A stretch of DNA of 64,000 bases, taken from NCBI RefSeq assembly GCF_000283155.1, contig NW_004454179.1, positions 4,049,738-4,113,737 of the forward strand. Direction: 5' to 3'. Below are positions 22,665 through 34,535 of the stretch, piece by piece. How positions within the stretch are numbered: the stretch's first letter is position 1; every line of letters begins with the position of its first letter. Both the position numbers and the translations under genes were made by a program. Under the pieces are notes generated by a model. That model ran no database searches and was not told where the DNA came from. It was given only the letters and a program-made list of their open reading frames with translations. The stretch comes from Ceratotherium simum simum (lineage: Eukaryota; Chordata; Mammalia; Perissodactyla; Rhinocerotidae).

Positions 22665-23515
22665 ATTTTTCGGTGACAGTTTTATTGAGATATAATTCAT
22701 ATGGCATACAATACACACATTTTAAGTATATGGTTCAGTGATTTTTTAGTGTATTCATAGAGTTGTGCATCACCACAATCAATTTTAGAACATTTTCATC
22801 ACCCCAAAAAGAAACCCCATACCCAGTGGCAGTCACTCCCTATTCTTCCCTAGCCCTAGCCCCTGGAAACCACTAATCTACTTTCTGTCCCTATGGATTT
22901 GCCTATGTTGGACATTTCACGTAAATGGAATCATACAATATGTGGTCTTTTGTATGTAGCTTCTTTCACCTAGCATAATGTTTTCAAGGTTCGTCCATGT
23001 TGTAACATGTATCAGTGCTTCATATTTTTGGTTGTTGATCAATATTCCATTGTATGGATATACCTCATGTTGTTTATCCATTCATCAGTTGATGGATATT
23101 TGGGCTGTTTCCACCTTCTGGTTATTATAAATAATGGTACTATGAACATTCATGTATCAATTTTTGTGTGGGTATATGCTTTTGTTTCTCTTGGGTATAT
23201 GCCTAGGAGTGGAACTGCTGGGTTATATGGTAACTCAATTTTTAGCATTTTGAGGAATTGCCAAACTGTGTTCCACAGCGGCTGCACCATTTTACATTCC
23301 CACCAGCAGCAGATGAGGGTTCTGATTTCTTCACATCCTTGTCAAAACTTGCTATTCTCTGTCTTTGTTTATTATAGCCATCCTAGTAGGTGTGAAGTGG
23401 TAACTCATTGTGGTTTTGATTTCATTTCCCTAAATGGTTAATGATGTTGAGTATCTTTTTATGCACTTATATTTGTATATCTTTTCTGGAGAAATCTCCA
23501 TTCAAATCCTTTCTT
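22665..23515 (-). mobile_element. L1 fragment (old L1M type), antisense
   Basis: TTTTATTGAGATATAATTCA, then GGAATCATACAATATGTGGT, TCCATTGTATGGATATACCT, GGTATATGCCTAGGAGTGGA and TTTACATTCCCACCAGCAGC, is a typical old L1 read in reverse. An open stretch of 144 codons at 23007-23441 on the plus strand is antisense to the L1 and not a gene. Confidence 0.85.
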
Positions 23516-23754
23516 GCAACATTTCTGACAATGAAGCATGACATTAAGATAGTCTCATCCTTCACAGATTTGCTGTTGTCATTCTGAGTCCTTGAGTATG
23601 AATGTGTATCCTGGGTAGGGAAAGTGAGGGCTCTAATTCCAAGTGTGGACAGGAAGAGAAGGGTCAGCACTTAGGATTCCTACTCTAACTGGGATTATGT
23701 CTATAAGCAGGGAAGACGGAAAATCAGTTGTTAATCTAGACGGGTGTGCATTCT

Positions 23755-23860
23755 CAATAGAAAAACTCTGGACTGGAAGGTAGATGACCTGGGCTCAATT
23801 CCTGGTTCTGCTTGGTGACTATGAACAAGTTGCTTAGTAGGTAACTTAGCTTCTTTAATC
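23755..23860 (+). mobile_element. MIR SINE fragment, sense
   Basis: GATGACCTGGGCTCAATTCC, TGGTTCTGCTTGGTGACTAT and GAACAAGTTGCTTAGTAGGT follow the MIR front half. It lies between two antisense L1 pieces. Confidence 0.65.
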
Positions 23861-23889
23861 TTTCCTTTCCACATCCCCCTTTTCAATGA

Positions 23890-24530
23890 TCTTTTTTCCT
23901 TTTTTAAATTGAAGTATAATTTACATACAGTAGAAATCACCCTTTTGGTGTACAGTTTGAGTTTTTACAAATGCATACAGTTGTGTGATGACTACCACAA
24001 TCAAGAGAGAGAATATATCCCTCATTCCAAAAGTTCCCTTTACCCTCTTGTAGTCAATCTCTTCCCCCTATTGTAAACCTCTGTGAATTACTGATCTGAT
24101 TCCTCTCTTTATCTTTTTGCCTTTTCCAGAATGTCATACAAATGGAATCTTGCAGGCTTTTGAGTTTGGCTTTTTTTCATTAAGCATAATACATTGGAAA
24201 TTAATCATTGTTATTTCACAAATAAATAATCTGTGCTGCATAGTATTCTATTGTATGTATACGTATCATAGTTTATTTATCCATTCATCAGTTGAAGGAC
24301 ATTTGGGTTATTTTTAGGTTTTTTGCCATTATGAATTAAGATATTAAAAACCTTATCAAACAGGTGAACATAGGTTTTCCTTTCTCTTGGATAAATACTA
24401 AACTGTTTGCAAAGTGTTGTGTAAAGTGTCCATGTCATTTGGCATTCCCGACAATGATACGTGAGAGTACCAGTTGCTCCACATCCTCACTAGCACCTGT
24501 TGTCATGAACCTCAGTTTTTTCATCCGTAA
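23890..24530 (-). mobile_element. Second L1 fragment, antisense, more diverged
   Basis: AAATTGAAGTATAATTTACA, then TATTCTATTGTATGTATACG, TTATCCATTCATCAGTTGAA and CTCCACATCCTCACTAGCAC, repeats the same L1 region as 22665-23515. It is a separate insertion rather than a continuation. Confidence 0.8.
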
Positions 24531-25324
24531 ATGGAACAGCAATCCCTGCCTTACTACTCTTTCGGGATCATTAGATAGAAATAAAAGTGAACAGCATAAG
24601 CAGAAGTTCTTTCTAAACTGTAAAGTCCTATACCCAAGTAAGAAATGCTAATACTTATGATGATAATGATCATGCCCACTTACATGTAAAACTTGTTTCC
24701 CACGTGAGCTAAATGTTTCATTTTTTTCCCCTACATCTTGGCAGACAGAGTGAGTTATAGCAAGTCTAAAGCAGCAAGAGGTTTTGCCTTAGATGCATTC
24801 TGGAGTTTGTTTTGGCTCCCGTTTTTGAACTTTTCACAGAAGCAGATAAATGACCAAGATGTAAATCATCAAGTGTGAGTCAGTTTTGTAAAGAAAAATG
24901 ACCCTCTGTGATGGAAGTCAGCAGGAGTGGAGTCAGCAGGACAGACAGTATGACGTGCTGTGGGAGAAGTAAGTGCAGGCCTCGCCAGGCGGAGTCCCTA
25001 GGGTAAGGTATTCAGGATAACTGCAGCTGTTAAGAGGACCGGCTGTCTAACATGCCCTACTACAGTGGGGTGGGAGTGATGGGTAGGAAAACTGACAATA
25101 AAAGTAATCATTTCATCTTACTTTTTTTAAATTTGAAATTTACTTTTTCCATGTTAGAAATAGAAAGGCATAAGAAACAACTAGTAAAGGGTTTTCTCCT
25201 TGACATCAGTTTGAACTAATGTTTAGCATAATATACAGATGGTTACACGTAGAAGTATTTATAGACATGTATGAATTCATAGGTCATTATACACACATCT
25301 GTTTCCTTGCTCTGGCATCTGAGA

Positions 25325-25685
25325 GGGTCTAGAAAGAAGCAACTGACACCCCAGTAGCAACAAGCACACTAGTCCCCAGATCTTGGTTTCTAATACCGTC
25401 CTCCAGTAAAAGGGACCAGGGCCCCTTGGAGAAATGGCTGATTCTAAAACTGAGGCAGGAAATATACAAGATGATCCTGGAGCATCTGGTAGTGCTAGAA
25501 TATGGCAAAAATACCACAGAAGTGGTCAAAAATACCACAATGATGGGGTATGTCAAAACAAATGTACCATACTAACCTCAGATGTTAATAAAAGGAGAAA
25601 TTGGATGCTGGGTATATGCGAATTCTCTGTACTATCCTTGCTATTTTTCTGTGAATCTAAAAATATTCTAAAATAAAAAGTTTAC
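25325..25685 (+). mobile_element. L1 3'-end fragment (old L1M type), sense
   Basis: TTGGAGAAATGGCTGATTCT, then ATTCTCTGTACTATCCTTGC, TATTTTTCTGTGAATCTAAA and CTAAAATAAAAAG, is an L1M 3' untranslated end. Shared phrases occur at 32.1 and 63.8 kb. Confidence 0.85.
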
Positions 25686-25960
25686 TTTTAAAAACTTATC
25701 TCCTCACAAAATACGAAGGACTAGAAAGACCTAAAATTTCATTTGTTTATATAGAACACTTTGCCACACTGAAAAATATTCTCTGAAGAATTTCAGTTTG
25801 ATCTTGATGAAATTTTTAAAGGTTGTATGACATGAATTATATGAGCTTCAAATGAAACATTTATTAATGACTTTTTTGTTGTTGTTCATTGAGATATCCA
25901 AAGAGAAAGATGACTGTAGATATTTGGGGGGGGCATTTCCTTTCAAAAACTTAGAGAGGA

Positions 25961-26193
25961 GCCGGCCCTGTGGCCTAGTGGTTAAATTTGACGCACTCCA
26001 CTTCGACAGCCCAGGTTCAGTTCCCGGGCGCGAACCTACACCACTTGTTGGCAGCCATGCTGTGGCAGCAACCTGCATGGAAAATAGGGGAATATTGGCA
26101 CAGATATTAGCTCAGTACGAATCTTCCTCAAGCAAAAAGAGGAAGATGGGCAACAGATGTTAGCTCAGGGTGAATCTTCCTCAGCCAAAAAAA
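25961..26193 (+). mobile_element. ERE SINE, older diverged copy
   Basis: Head GCCGGCCCTGTGGCCTAGTG with the body replaced by AGCAACCTGCATGGAAAATA and two tail units ending TTCCTCA. Flanks share AAAAACTTAGAGA (25946-25958) and AAAAACTTAAAGA at its right edge, one mismatch. More substitutions than the other EREs suggest an earlier insertion or a different subfamily. Confidence 0.9.
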
Positions 26194-27254
26194 AAAAACT
26201 TAAAGAAATATGGAGAAAGTTGGTAAAAAATAAAAATCCAGCAGATAACTATTCAGAATATCAGGCACAAAATCAAAGGTCACTTTTTCTGCCAAGTTAA
26301 AAACAAAATCCAGCTTGGTTTTCGTCTGTTCTCTAAAGTGCTATTTAGTTTTGCTTTTCAAAGTAACAAATAAGAGTAAGTGTACAAATAACATCAACTT
26401 ACAAATGCTATAGAAGCCAATATTTTATAATGTGACCACAATGTGTAGAATATGTCCACATACAAACATCTGGACCATCTGGGTCAGTCAATCAAGACGT
26501 TTTATAGCAATGGGAAATTCCAATATTCCTTTTATCAACATAATTTATTCCTGGCCAAAAGTATCCTTTCCCCCCTCCCTGAGATAATAGTACTGCCTTT
26601 ACAGGATATGTAGCCGTTTAATCTTTCCTTGCTCTCTAGTGAGCTTCCTGTAACAGAAAGTTTCTGGCAAGATGTCTTTACGTTCAGATCCAAATCACTA
26701 TCTGTGACAAAACTGAGTCAAGATCTTCACCACCGCCCCCGACAGGAGCTGATGCCCCTCAACCCCACCCCCCAAGACTCCAGGCTGCCAACCACTCAGT
26801 TTGCGAGGGTTTCTTCTCCTTGGGCTCTGACCTTGGGACCGTAGTCTTGCCCTGTTATGACTCTCCAGGGGCACTTAGGCCCGTTTTCTGCACAGCTGGC
26901 CATTTATGACTTGATGACAATGTGAAGGAACCTTGGCCCCTTGGCTCCGAGCTATAAAAGTCCAGCAGAGTCAGACAATTACCAGGTATGGAGTTTATTC
27001 ATTGATTTGATTTATCCTAACGTAAGTCTGGCTCACCACAATTTCAGTCTGAAGACTGTCATCTTTGCAGCTCCCTCCCTCCCAGGGAGTTAAGTCTACC
27101 CTCAGCTGAATGTACCCAGCATCTCTTCAGTACCTTCTGTGACCACTGTGTCCTCTCAGGGTTTGCTTTATGATTCTTGCCTAGTTGGTTAAGTAAAATG
27201 GTTACTGACTGGCTACGATAGTTGCTCTAACCTGACTCAGTAATGGTAATAGCT

Positions 27255-27398
27255 ACAGTTAGTTGAGTGCTTAAACAAGTCGGCACGACACTGTGGGCTT
27301 CACACGTGTGACCTTATTAAATCCCCTGCACAGTCCTAGGGGATAGCTACTGTTGTTCCCATTTTATAGATGGGAACACTGAAGCTCAAAGAACTTAG
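27255..27398 (-). mobile_element. MIR SINE, first part, split by an ERE
   Basis: TCACACGTGTGACCTTATTA, TTCCCATTTTATAGATGGGA and ACTGAAGCTCAAAGAACTTA are antisense MIR. The remainder (TTCACACAGTTGATCCACGG, GAGAGCTGGGATTCTGG) continues at 27742-27800 after the ERE. Confidence 0.75.
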
Positions 27399-27412
27399 AA
27401 AACACATCAGAG

Positions 27413-27700
27413 GGCCGGCCCCGTGGCTTAGCGGTTAAGTGCACGCGCTCCACTACTGGCGGCCCGGGGTTCCAATCCCAGGCGCGCACCGAGGCACCAC
27501 TTCTCCGGCCATGCTGAGGCCGTGTCCCACATACAGCAACTAGAAGGACATGCAACTATGACGTACAACTATCTACTGGGGCTTTGTGGGGGAAAACAAA
27601 AAAGGAGGAGGATTGGCAATAGATGTTAGCTCAGAGCCGATCTTCCTCAGCAAAAAGAGGAGGATTAGCATGGATGTTAGCTCAGGGCTGATCTTCCTCA

Positions 27701-27728
<28 letters not shown>
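27413..27728 (+). mobile_element. ERE SINE, long-body type, inserted into a MIR
   Basis: Head GGCCGGCCCCGTGGCTTAGC, long body, two TGTTAGCTCAG tail units, and an A run of about 30. The target-site duplication AAACACATCAGAG is at 27400-27412 and 27729-27741. Both flanks continue the same antisense MIR, so the ERE is younger than the MIR. Confidence 0.95.
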
Positions 27729-27732
<4 letters not shown>

Positions 27733-28439
27733 ACATCAGAGTTCACACAGTTGATCCACGGGAGAGCTGGGATTCTGGGCACCAGCTGTGTGCCTCCAAA
27801 GCTCTACGTGTAGTGGCACTCCAGTCAGATCAGGGCTCCGTCACCCTCTCTGCTCCCCCCGACTTGTGACTCCCTCCTCCATAGCATTTGTGGACACCTG
27901 TCATTCTACCCTGAATATTTGTCCAACATAGCACTCCTAGACCCATCTTTAGACATGCCATATTTTTCCATGTAAGGAAACGTAGAAGTACAAATAAGAA
28001 TTTTTACTTCATATTAATGGTTTAGGTAGAAATCATTTTAAATCCAATCAGTCATACTTGCTTTGGGAGTATAAACTGCCACATTTTAAACTTCAAAATG
28101 TAGAGTTCTTCAGCTTGCATTAAATTCATGTGTCCCTCTTTTTGGTGATTCCCATACTCCACAACAAAAATGTCATACTCAGAAATACCTCGTTTCCTAA
28201 AGATATTTTGTCCACATCCCCATCGCTGGAGGTGAGCCTCCATAAGCAGAGAAGATGTGAGAAGATATCTCCCTCCCTCTTGGAGCCTGTCAACCTCGTG
28301 CATTGATGGTGATGAGGGGGAAAAAGATCATACAGACCACAGCCTTGGCTTCTCTCCCTAAAAGCAGAACACAAAGGAAATCAAGCTAAGTGAATATCCA
28401 CAACATGTGAAGGCAGAAGAAATATTAGTCTTTAATTTG

Positions 28440-28590
28440 ACGCAATTTAGGGTAGTGGAAAGGGTGGGAACTCTTGGGTTTTAGGCTGAAAGCTTCCTTT
28501 CAACCAGCTGTTTGGGGCTCTTAGCAAAGACGACCTCTGTGGGCCTTATATTTCTTAGCTGTAAATCGTAAAATGTCAACATCGGACTGT
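28440..28590 (+). mobile_element. Possible MIR fragment, sense
   Basis: TAGGGTAGTGGAAAGGGTGG through TTTCTTAGCTGTAAATCGTA has the spacing of a decayed MIR. Weak by eye. Confidence 0.4.
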
Positions 28591-29639
28591 TTGTTAATGT
28601 ATTATTTATGTCTCCTCCTCCTTGCGAAAAAGAAAAAAAAGATCTCAAAAAGTTTTTAAAAACAGTGGAGTAAAAAGGCTAGAATCATGCCAGAAAGACT
28701 AGAATGATATGAGCAAGAATGCCTAGGCAAAAGGAAGCTGATGCCATTGATTCAAAAGTTGGTCAGAGCTTCCTGGTAGCCTAGGCAAAAAGAGAGATAC
28801 GATGGCTTATATTTCTCTCATTAACTGAAAAAGGAGTGCAGAGAGGAGGGAAAAGAAGAGAAAGGAGAGGAAGAAGGCCAAGAAGCAGCAGCATACCAGA
28901 TCGTCAGAATATCCAAGCTAAAATCAGGGAGGAATTTTTGTGTGTGTCCTATGGAAAATGGACAATTTTCAGGAGCAGTTTTGAGGACAAAAACATTTGC
29001 AGAAACAGTCTCTTTCTGGCCATATTTTGTATTGACCCTCAATAAAAGGACATACTTGAAAAGTGTAGCTCTCTAAAGATATGCATGTAGAGAGCTAAGA
29101 AAATCTAGTTCAGGTGTGTTGCTCACTGCCAGTCTTACTTGGCATAGGGATAAAGCTTAGAAAATCTAAGGCATGAATGCCTGGGCTGACCCTTAGGAGG
29201 TCTTGCTCAAATACCAGTTGACTCAGCCAAGCTTTTGACAAACGTAACATGTTATAGACAGTTGAAAATTGAGATTCTTGGCAAGTCCTTTTATATGTAA
29301 AAGTAATTTGGATTTGTGAAAATTCCCCCTTTCACCACCTTTCTATGTCCCAGAAGACTCTCACCTATCTACCTGCAGAGAGGGCTGATAAAGTGTATTA
29401 ATACAGTGACCCGAAGTGAGGGAAAGAGGGAGGGAATTTCCTTTTCTACTCTATAAAATGCTATATTGTTGGATTTTCTTTTTGTTACAAACATATATGG
29501 TACTGCTTAAAATAGTAAAGACTAGATCAGGGACCTGGTGAGGGGGGAGAAAGAGAAGGAAAGGAGAGAGGGAGAGAACGAGAATGAAGATGAAGTACAG
29601 CTGCATGCAAATAAATTTGGAAAGGTCTGTTCCACAAAA

Positions 29640-29732
29640 AGAGTCAAGTTATGCACATGGAGCCCTAGTGCAGTCCTGTCACTCAGACATTGCTCCACAA
29701 ATATTTGTTGAATGACTAAATAAATAGAACAT
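29640..29732 (+). mobile_element. L2 3'-end fragment, sense
   Basis: CACAAATATTTGTTGAATGA followed by CTAAATAAAT is the terminal sequence of L2. Upstream match is weak. Confidence 0.55.
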
Positions 29733-30054
29733 GGAGGAGGGGACCAGCCAGCAAGAGTCTGGAGGCGAAGTGGCCAGTTGGCCTTCTCGACTAGGAAACA
29801 AATGTACTATGGCTTCTTTAAAGCATTTCGTTGTAAGTAGGGCAGCATCCTAACACGCTTTCCAGGATGAGCAGCCCCAAAATGCATCCCCCAGATTCCT
29901 AAATGGGTTCGTCTGTCAGCTGGAGTTATATGTCACAGGCAGGCTGCCAAAAACGACTCTTCTGATCCAGCATAATTGGAAATGAGCTCTTCCTCCTGTC
30001 ATCAGTCAGCCAGCACTTCTGTCTGCTTCTTGAGGTCACTCTTGGAATATTGTT

Positions 30055-30620
30055 CATTTGTTCATTCAGTCCTTCATCCAGAAATATTGCTTGAGTGTCT
30101 ACTATGTGCCAGGCACTGTTCTAGGGTCTGGAGATGCTGCGGTGAAAAAACAGACAAAATCTCTACCCACAGGGATTACATTCTAGTTAGGTGGAGACAG
30201 CTGATAAGATAAATAAGTAAAACATATGGCATGATTAAGTGTTAGGGAGAAAAATAAAGCAGAGAAGAGGGATGGAGAACGTTGGGAAGGGTTAAGTAGG
30301 GTGGTGAGGGAAGGCCTCACTGAGACACTCATATTTGAGTCAAGACAGGAAGAGACTGAGGGAGTGAGCTAGCTGGACATCTGAAGGAAGAGCCGTCCAG
30401 GCAGAGGGAACAGTAAGTGCAAATGCCCTGTAGGGACATGCATGCCTGGCACTTTCAAGGAGCAGTAAGGAGGTCAATGTGGCTGGGGTGGAGTAAGCTG
30501 TGGGGGATGGAAGGGAGCAGTTGGAGGTGAGGTCAGACAGCCTGATAGTATAGAGCTTTGTAAGGACTTGGAGTTTTACCCAGAATGATACGGGAAGTCA
30601 CTGGTAGGTTTTCACCAAAT
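30055..30620 (-). mobile_element. LINE-2 fragment, antisense
   Basis: TGAGTGTCTACTATGTGCCA, AGGCACTGTTCTAGGGTCTG, GGGAAGGCCTCACTGAGACA and CCAGGCAGAGGGAACAGTAA are a long antisense L2 read, about 560 bases, without an intact frame. Confidence 0.85.
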
Positions 30621-31408
30621 TGTGTGTATTCTTTTCTGACTTGTTCTTTCATTCAATCTTGTATTTGAAATTTATGCATGTTGATATGTGTAGCTATGAT
30701 TGATTCATTTTTATTGCTCTATATTCTGGTGGGTACTCTATCCTTCTACCACTGAAAAAGAGTTGTTTCTCTCTTTTCTTTTTCTTTGTCATCGTGTGGA
30801 TACATCTGTTTCTCTTTGCAATTGTGAGGAGTCGGGGGTGGGGGATATATCCTATTCATCTCAGTCCCATACTGAAATGATTTGAGGATGAGTTAAGAGA
30901 TAAGAATCTAAGCCATCCTGTTTTTCCTGTGAACAGCTGAATTTGTGCTATCAATGGGCCAATCCTATGCAATGCAATCTTGTGATATCCCTTCATAATG
31001 ATTCAGAAGGAATGTGAGAATCCTGGAATCTGTTGAGGTACATGGCCTGGCCCCATGGGTGGTTCCTGGCCGTGTATCAGCGGTGGACTGTGGAGAAATC
31101 TATGTGCCCAAACATTTGAAATTGCTGTTAGCAAATAGCAAAGTGGTTGGTAAAGCCCGCCTTCTCCTAGTTTGGAGTTTGATGGGTTGGACCAGGCTGG
31201 TGGTGTTGAAATGATGTTCTGAGGAGCCCTAGGGAATGTTCTTTGAAGAGACTCTGCCCAATTTCTTACCCAGCCTCTCTTCATCCAAAGCAGCTCTGCC
31301 TCCTCAGTGTTGTATCCTAGGCATCCCCATAAAGCCTTGGGGCCCCAAAATTTGAAACCATTTGACCAAGTGACCTCTAAAGTTCTTTACAGCTTTAAAG
31401 TTCAGCTG

Positions 31409-31449
<41 letters not shown>
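31409..31449 (+). repeat. (CA)n dinucleotide repeat
   Basis: About 20 CA units, uninterrupted, on the plus strand. Probably a polymorphic microsatellite. Confidence 0.97.
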
Positions 31450-31451
<2 letters not shown>

Positions 31452-31966
31452 GTTTGAAGTATTAATGTTTATTTTTTCATTAGTAAATGTTTTAATAAAA
31501 ATGGTCAAACTTATTTTCACAATTATGAATTTGCTAGCCATTGTAGCCTAAACATAAAACACAATTGAATCATTTACAAAGGATGAATAGCCGCTTTCCC
31601 TTTCTTTCCCAGCGTCGAGGAGTTGGGGGAGACCTGCCTCATTGGAGGTGTGGTAAGGGCTATGAGAGCCACGCAGAGGATGCAGGCCGGTGAAGGGGAC
31701 ACGTAGGTTGTGTACAGAAGAAAAGCCTGGATGGTTGGGAGATTGGTTACTCTGAGCAAATAACTAAATTGATTGAGTAAATAATTAAATATGTTTAGGA
31801 TAAATATAGGAACGCCAGGTTCATCACTGTTGGAAAAGATACTTAAAAACCTAGAAAGGAGAAAGGCTAGAAAGAACCTCGAGGTATTAAATGGAAAAGT
31901 AGATTTTGTTATGAACTTATGTTTTTAAATATATATACACAAATAAATTTGAGAATAGTTGTCTTT

Positions 31967-31971
<5 letters not shown>

Positions 31972-31998
<27 letters not shown>
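31972..31998 (+). repeat. (GT)n dinucleotide repeat
   Basis: About 13 TG units. Complementary to the CA tract 520 bp upstream on the same strand. Between the two tracts (31450-31970) I see no named repeat. Confidence 0.95.
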
Positions 31999-31999
<1 letters not shown>

Positions 32000-32003
<4 letters not shown>

Positions 32004-32880
32004 AGCCCTGTGTGCTTAGGGGACCTAGACGCAATGACATTCCAGTAGCAGTGAGTGCATTGAGCATGCAGCTATTGGATTCTAAATACCATCTCCACTA
32101 AAAGGAAACCAGGGCTTCTTGGAGAAATGGCTGATTCCACGTCTGGGGCAGGGGAAATTAAAGATAAGTCTGAAACATCTTGTTATGCTAGAAAATAAGG
32201 AAATGCTCAAATGATGATGGAGACATGTCAAAAGGACCCGGGAGCCACTTTAGGACAATGTGAGCTTCATTATGATAGTCATGGATTCCAAAATAGTGAA
32301 AAAAATTATAATCCATGAGTCTATGCTGATTTTTTAAGTGAGTAAATAAATAAATGAGGGAGAAGGGAAAACTAATTCTTACTGAAGAATGCAATGCATG
32401 AATATAGCTGGAATGGTGGACATATAAATTACCATGTGGCACTTATTTTAGAGCTAGGTGGTCGATCTAGGCAGTAGTCATCAACGGAAGGCAGGTGGAT
32501 GGAGGGTTGATGAGGAGCAGGATTTTGATGCAATCTTCGAATTATCTCCCCACAAAATACTAATCAATTATAGGGGGCAAGTGGTGGCTTTATGGTGGAG
32601 AAACCTGGTAGACACCAACCTGACCACATGATCAAGATTCATATCACCTGTGGTGTGAAGTGTTATCCTGTGCCCTCTGATGTGATGCACCCAGCCACGC
32701 CCAGCTGCTGTCTGGGGCATTCCTGCCAAAACAACGTAACCTAAGTCTGGTCATGAGAAATTTTCCGACGGACCCAGGTTGAGTGCCATCCTACATAATG
32801 TAAGCCCTGCAATCTTTCAAACTTCGAGGACATGAAAGACAGGGAAATATGGAGGAACTATTCCAGAATGGAAGAGACTG
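32000..32880 (+). mobile_element. L1 3'-region fragment (old L1M type), sense
   Basis: TTGGAGAAATGGCTGATTCC, then CATGAGTCTATGCTGATTTT, CATTCCTGCCAAAACAACGT and GGACATGAAAGACAGGGAAA, corresponds to the L1M 3' untranslated region also seen at 3.5-4.4 kb. It lacks the poly(A) end and is truncated on the right. Confidence 0.8.
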
Positions 32881-32904
32881 AAGAGACCTGAGAATGAACT
32901 GCAA

Positions 32905-33065
32905 TTTGTAGTTCCCCAGACCAGCCCCTCAGCATCATCTGGGAGCTTGTTGGAAACGCAGAATCTTCTGCCCCCACCGCCACCCCAGACCTGCTGAATC
33001 AGAAGCTGCATTTTAACAAAATCCCCAATAAGTCCTATGCACATTTAAGTTTGAGAATGGCCAAG
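32905..33065. mobile_element. MER5A-like DNA transposon, first of a tandem pair
   Basis: CCCCTCAGCATCATCTGGGA, CCCCAGACCTGCTGAATCAG and AGTTTGAGAATGGCC follow MER5A in order. Confidence 0.8.
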
Positions 33066-33071
33066 GCCTTA

Positions 33072-33262
33072 GATCAGCAGTTCCCAAATATAAAGCTTTA
33101 TCAGAATCACTTAGGAAAACTCTTTAAAAGGACAGATTCCTGTCCTCCTCCCCAGATCTACTGAATTAGATGCTAAATGGTGAAGTCTACAATTAGTTAT
33201 TTTTAAGAAACTCTTGCAGGTGGTTCTGATGCCGAGCCACATTTAGGAACCACGGGCTCTAA
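33072..33262. mobile_element. MER5A-like DNA transposon, second of a tandem pair
   Basis: CAGCAGTTCCCAAATATAAA, ATCAGAATCACTTAGGAAAA and GGTGGTTCTGATGCCGAGCC, with inverted ends, start only a few bases after the first copy. Confidence 0.8.
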
Positions 33263-34334
33263 ATGATATTGTCATATGTATAAGCGTGACCTAAGAGGGG
33301 TTCATTCCACTTGGGCCTCGAAACAGATTGGAGACTCAAGCTAATCGTCACCACGACTCCTACTCCAAGCATGGAGACATGACCCCAAACTAGTACTCCA
33401 ATGCAGCGGTGGAATGTAAATAAATATTGCTGGTTCACATTTCAGGAGTTTTCCAGAACATTTAAGTGGATTTGAAAAATACTTTTTTAAAAGATTGTTT
33501 GTACAAACATCATACTCTTTCCAGTCCTTGTTTGGCATAGAGTTTAATCAGATTTAAAATGGTGAGTGTTCTTTATAAGGTTGTATGTTTCTTTTCTTCC
33601 AGGGCATGTAAAACAAGACATCTGGGTTTTATCATTAAAATACTAAAACATGTCCAGCATTTTTAGGAAATCTGGGCCTGAGTTTATATGCTACAGGTGT
33701 TGGATATATTTGATCGAAGGCTGCAGTCTATTCATTTAGAGTTAAAAGAAAAAAAAAATTATGCATGCCAATTTTGTTTCAGAAAAATATCTGACTAAAA
33801 CATTTAAGTTTTTGACTATATTTTCGAGGACTTAGAAAATTAGGAGAAAATAGAAATCTTTTTAGTGAACTTTATATGAAAATATCTAGTTTTTGGATAT
33901 TCTTTGTTTACCTCAACTCTCATCAACACATACCAAAATTTGCTTTTGCTCTCTTGTTAGCATCTGTCAGTTTATCTATAGAACCTCATGGACATGAAAA
34001 GCATCTTCCTTCGCTCATTTCTTCCCCGCCACAGGAAAGATATAAAAATATAGAATTTAAAGAGTGAGGCTGTGTGTAATGTAGGCATATTCTATGCACG
34101 AGTCTAAGACCTGATGCTCTCCGGTCCCTCCATGGAGCAGAGAATCCAGGGAGGGGCTGTATAATGGCACGGCGAGGGAAACATATTAGATATTAACAAA
34201 AAAATTGTAATTTCTAAGTTCAAAGAAATGCCACATTAAATGTAGGTACCTCACAAAATCAAATACCATATCTCGCTATCATTGAATATGTGCCCATTAA
34301 TATTAGTAAAATTGGCTAACCTTTCCACTGTGCT

Positions 34335-34535
34335 TATAAGTATATAAGGCACTTCCACCTGATTTCCTTGAATTCTACAATTCTGTAGGGTGGGTGTTGC
34401 TCATAGGCCTGCTATAAAGTGAAGGAGTAGCAGAGAGACCAAGTGGTTAGCCCAGTATCACACAGTCAGTGAACGTTAGAGCTGAGGCTTGAATCCCGCA
34501 CCTCTGATTTCAAACAGGGGCTGCCCCCCACTGCA
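34335..34535 (-). mobile_element. MIR SINE, antisense
   Basis: CCCAGTATCACACAGTCAGT, TAGAGCTGAGGCTTGAATCC and CTGCCCCCCACTGCATCT give the antisense MIR end. Confidence 0.7.

Noticed and set aside
23007..23441. A 144-codon open frame with hydrophobic stretches, resembling a membrane protein
   Set aside because: It is the antisense reading of an old L1 fragment; the underlying DNA is the repeat.
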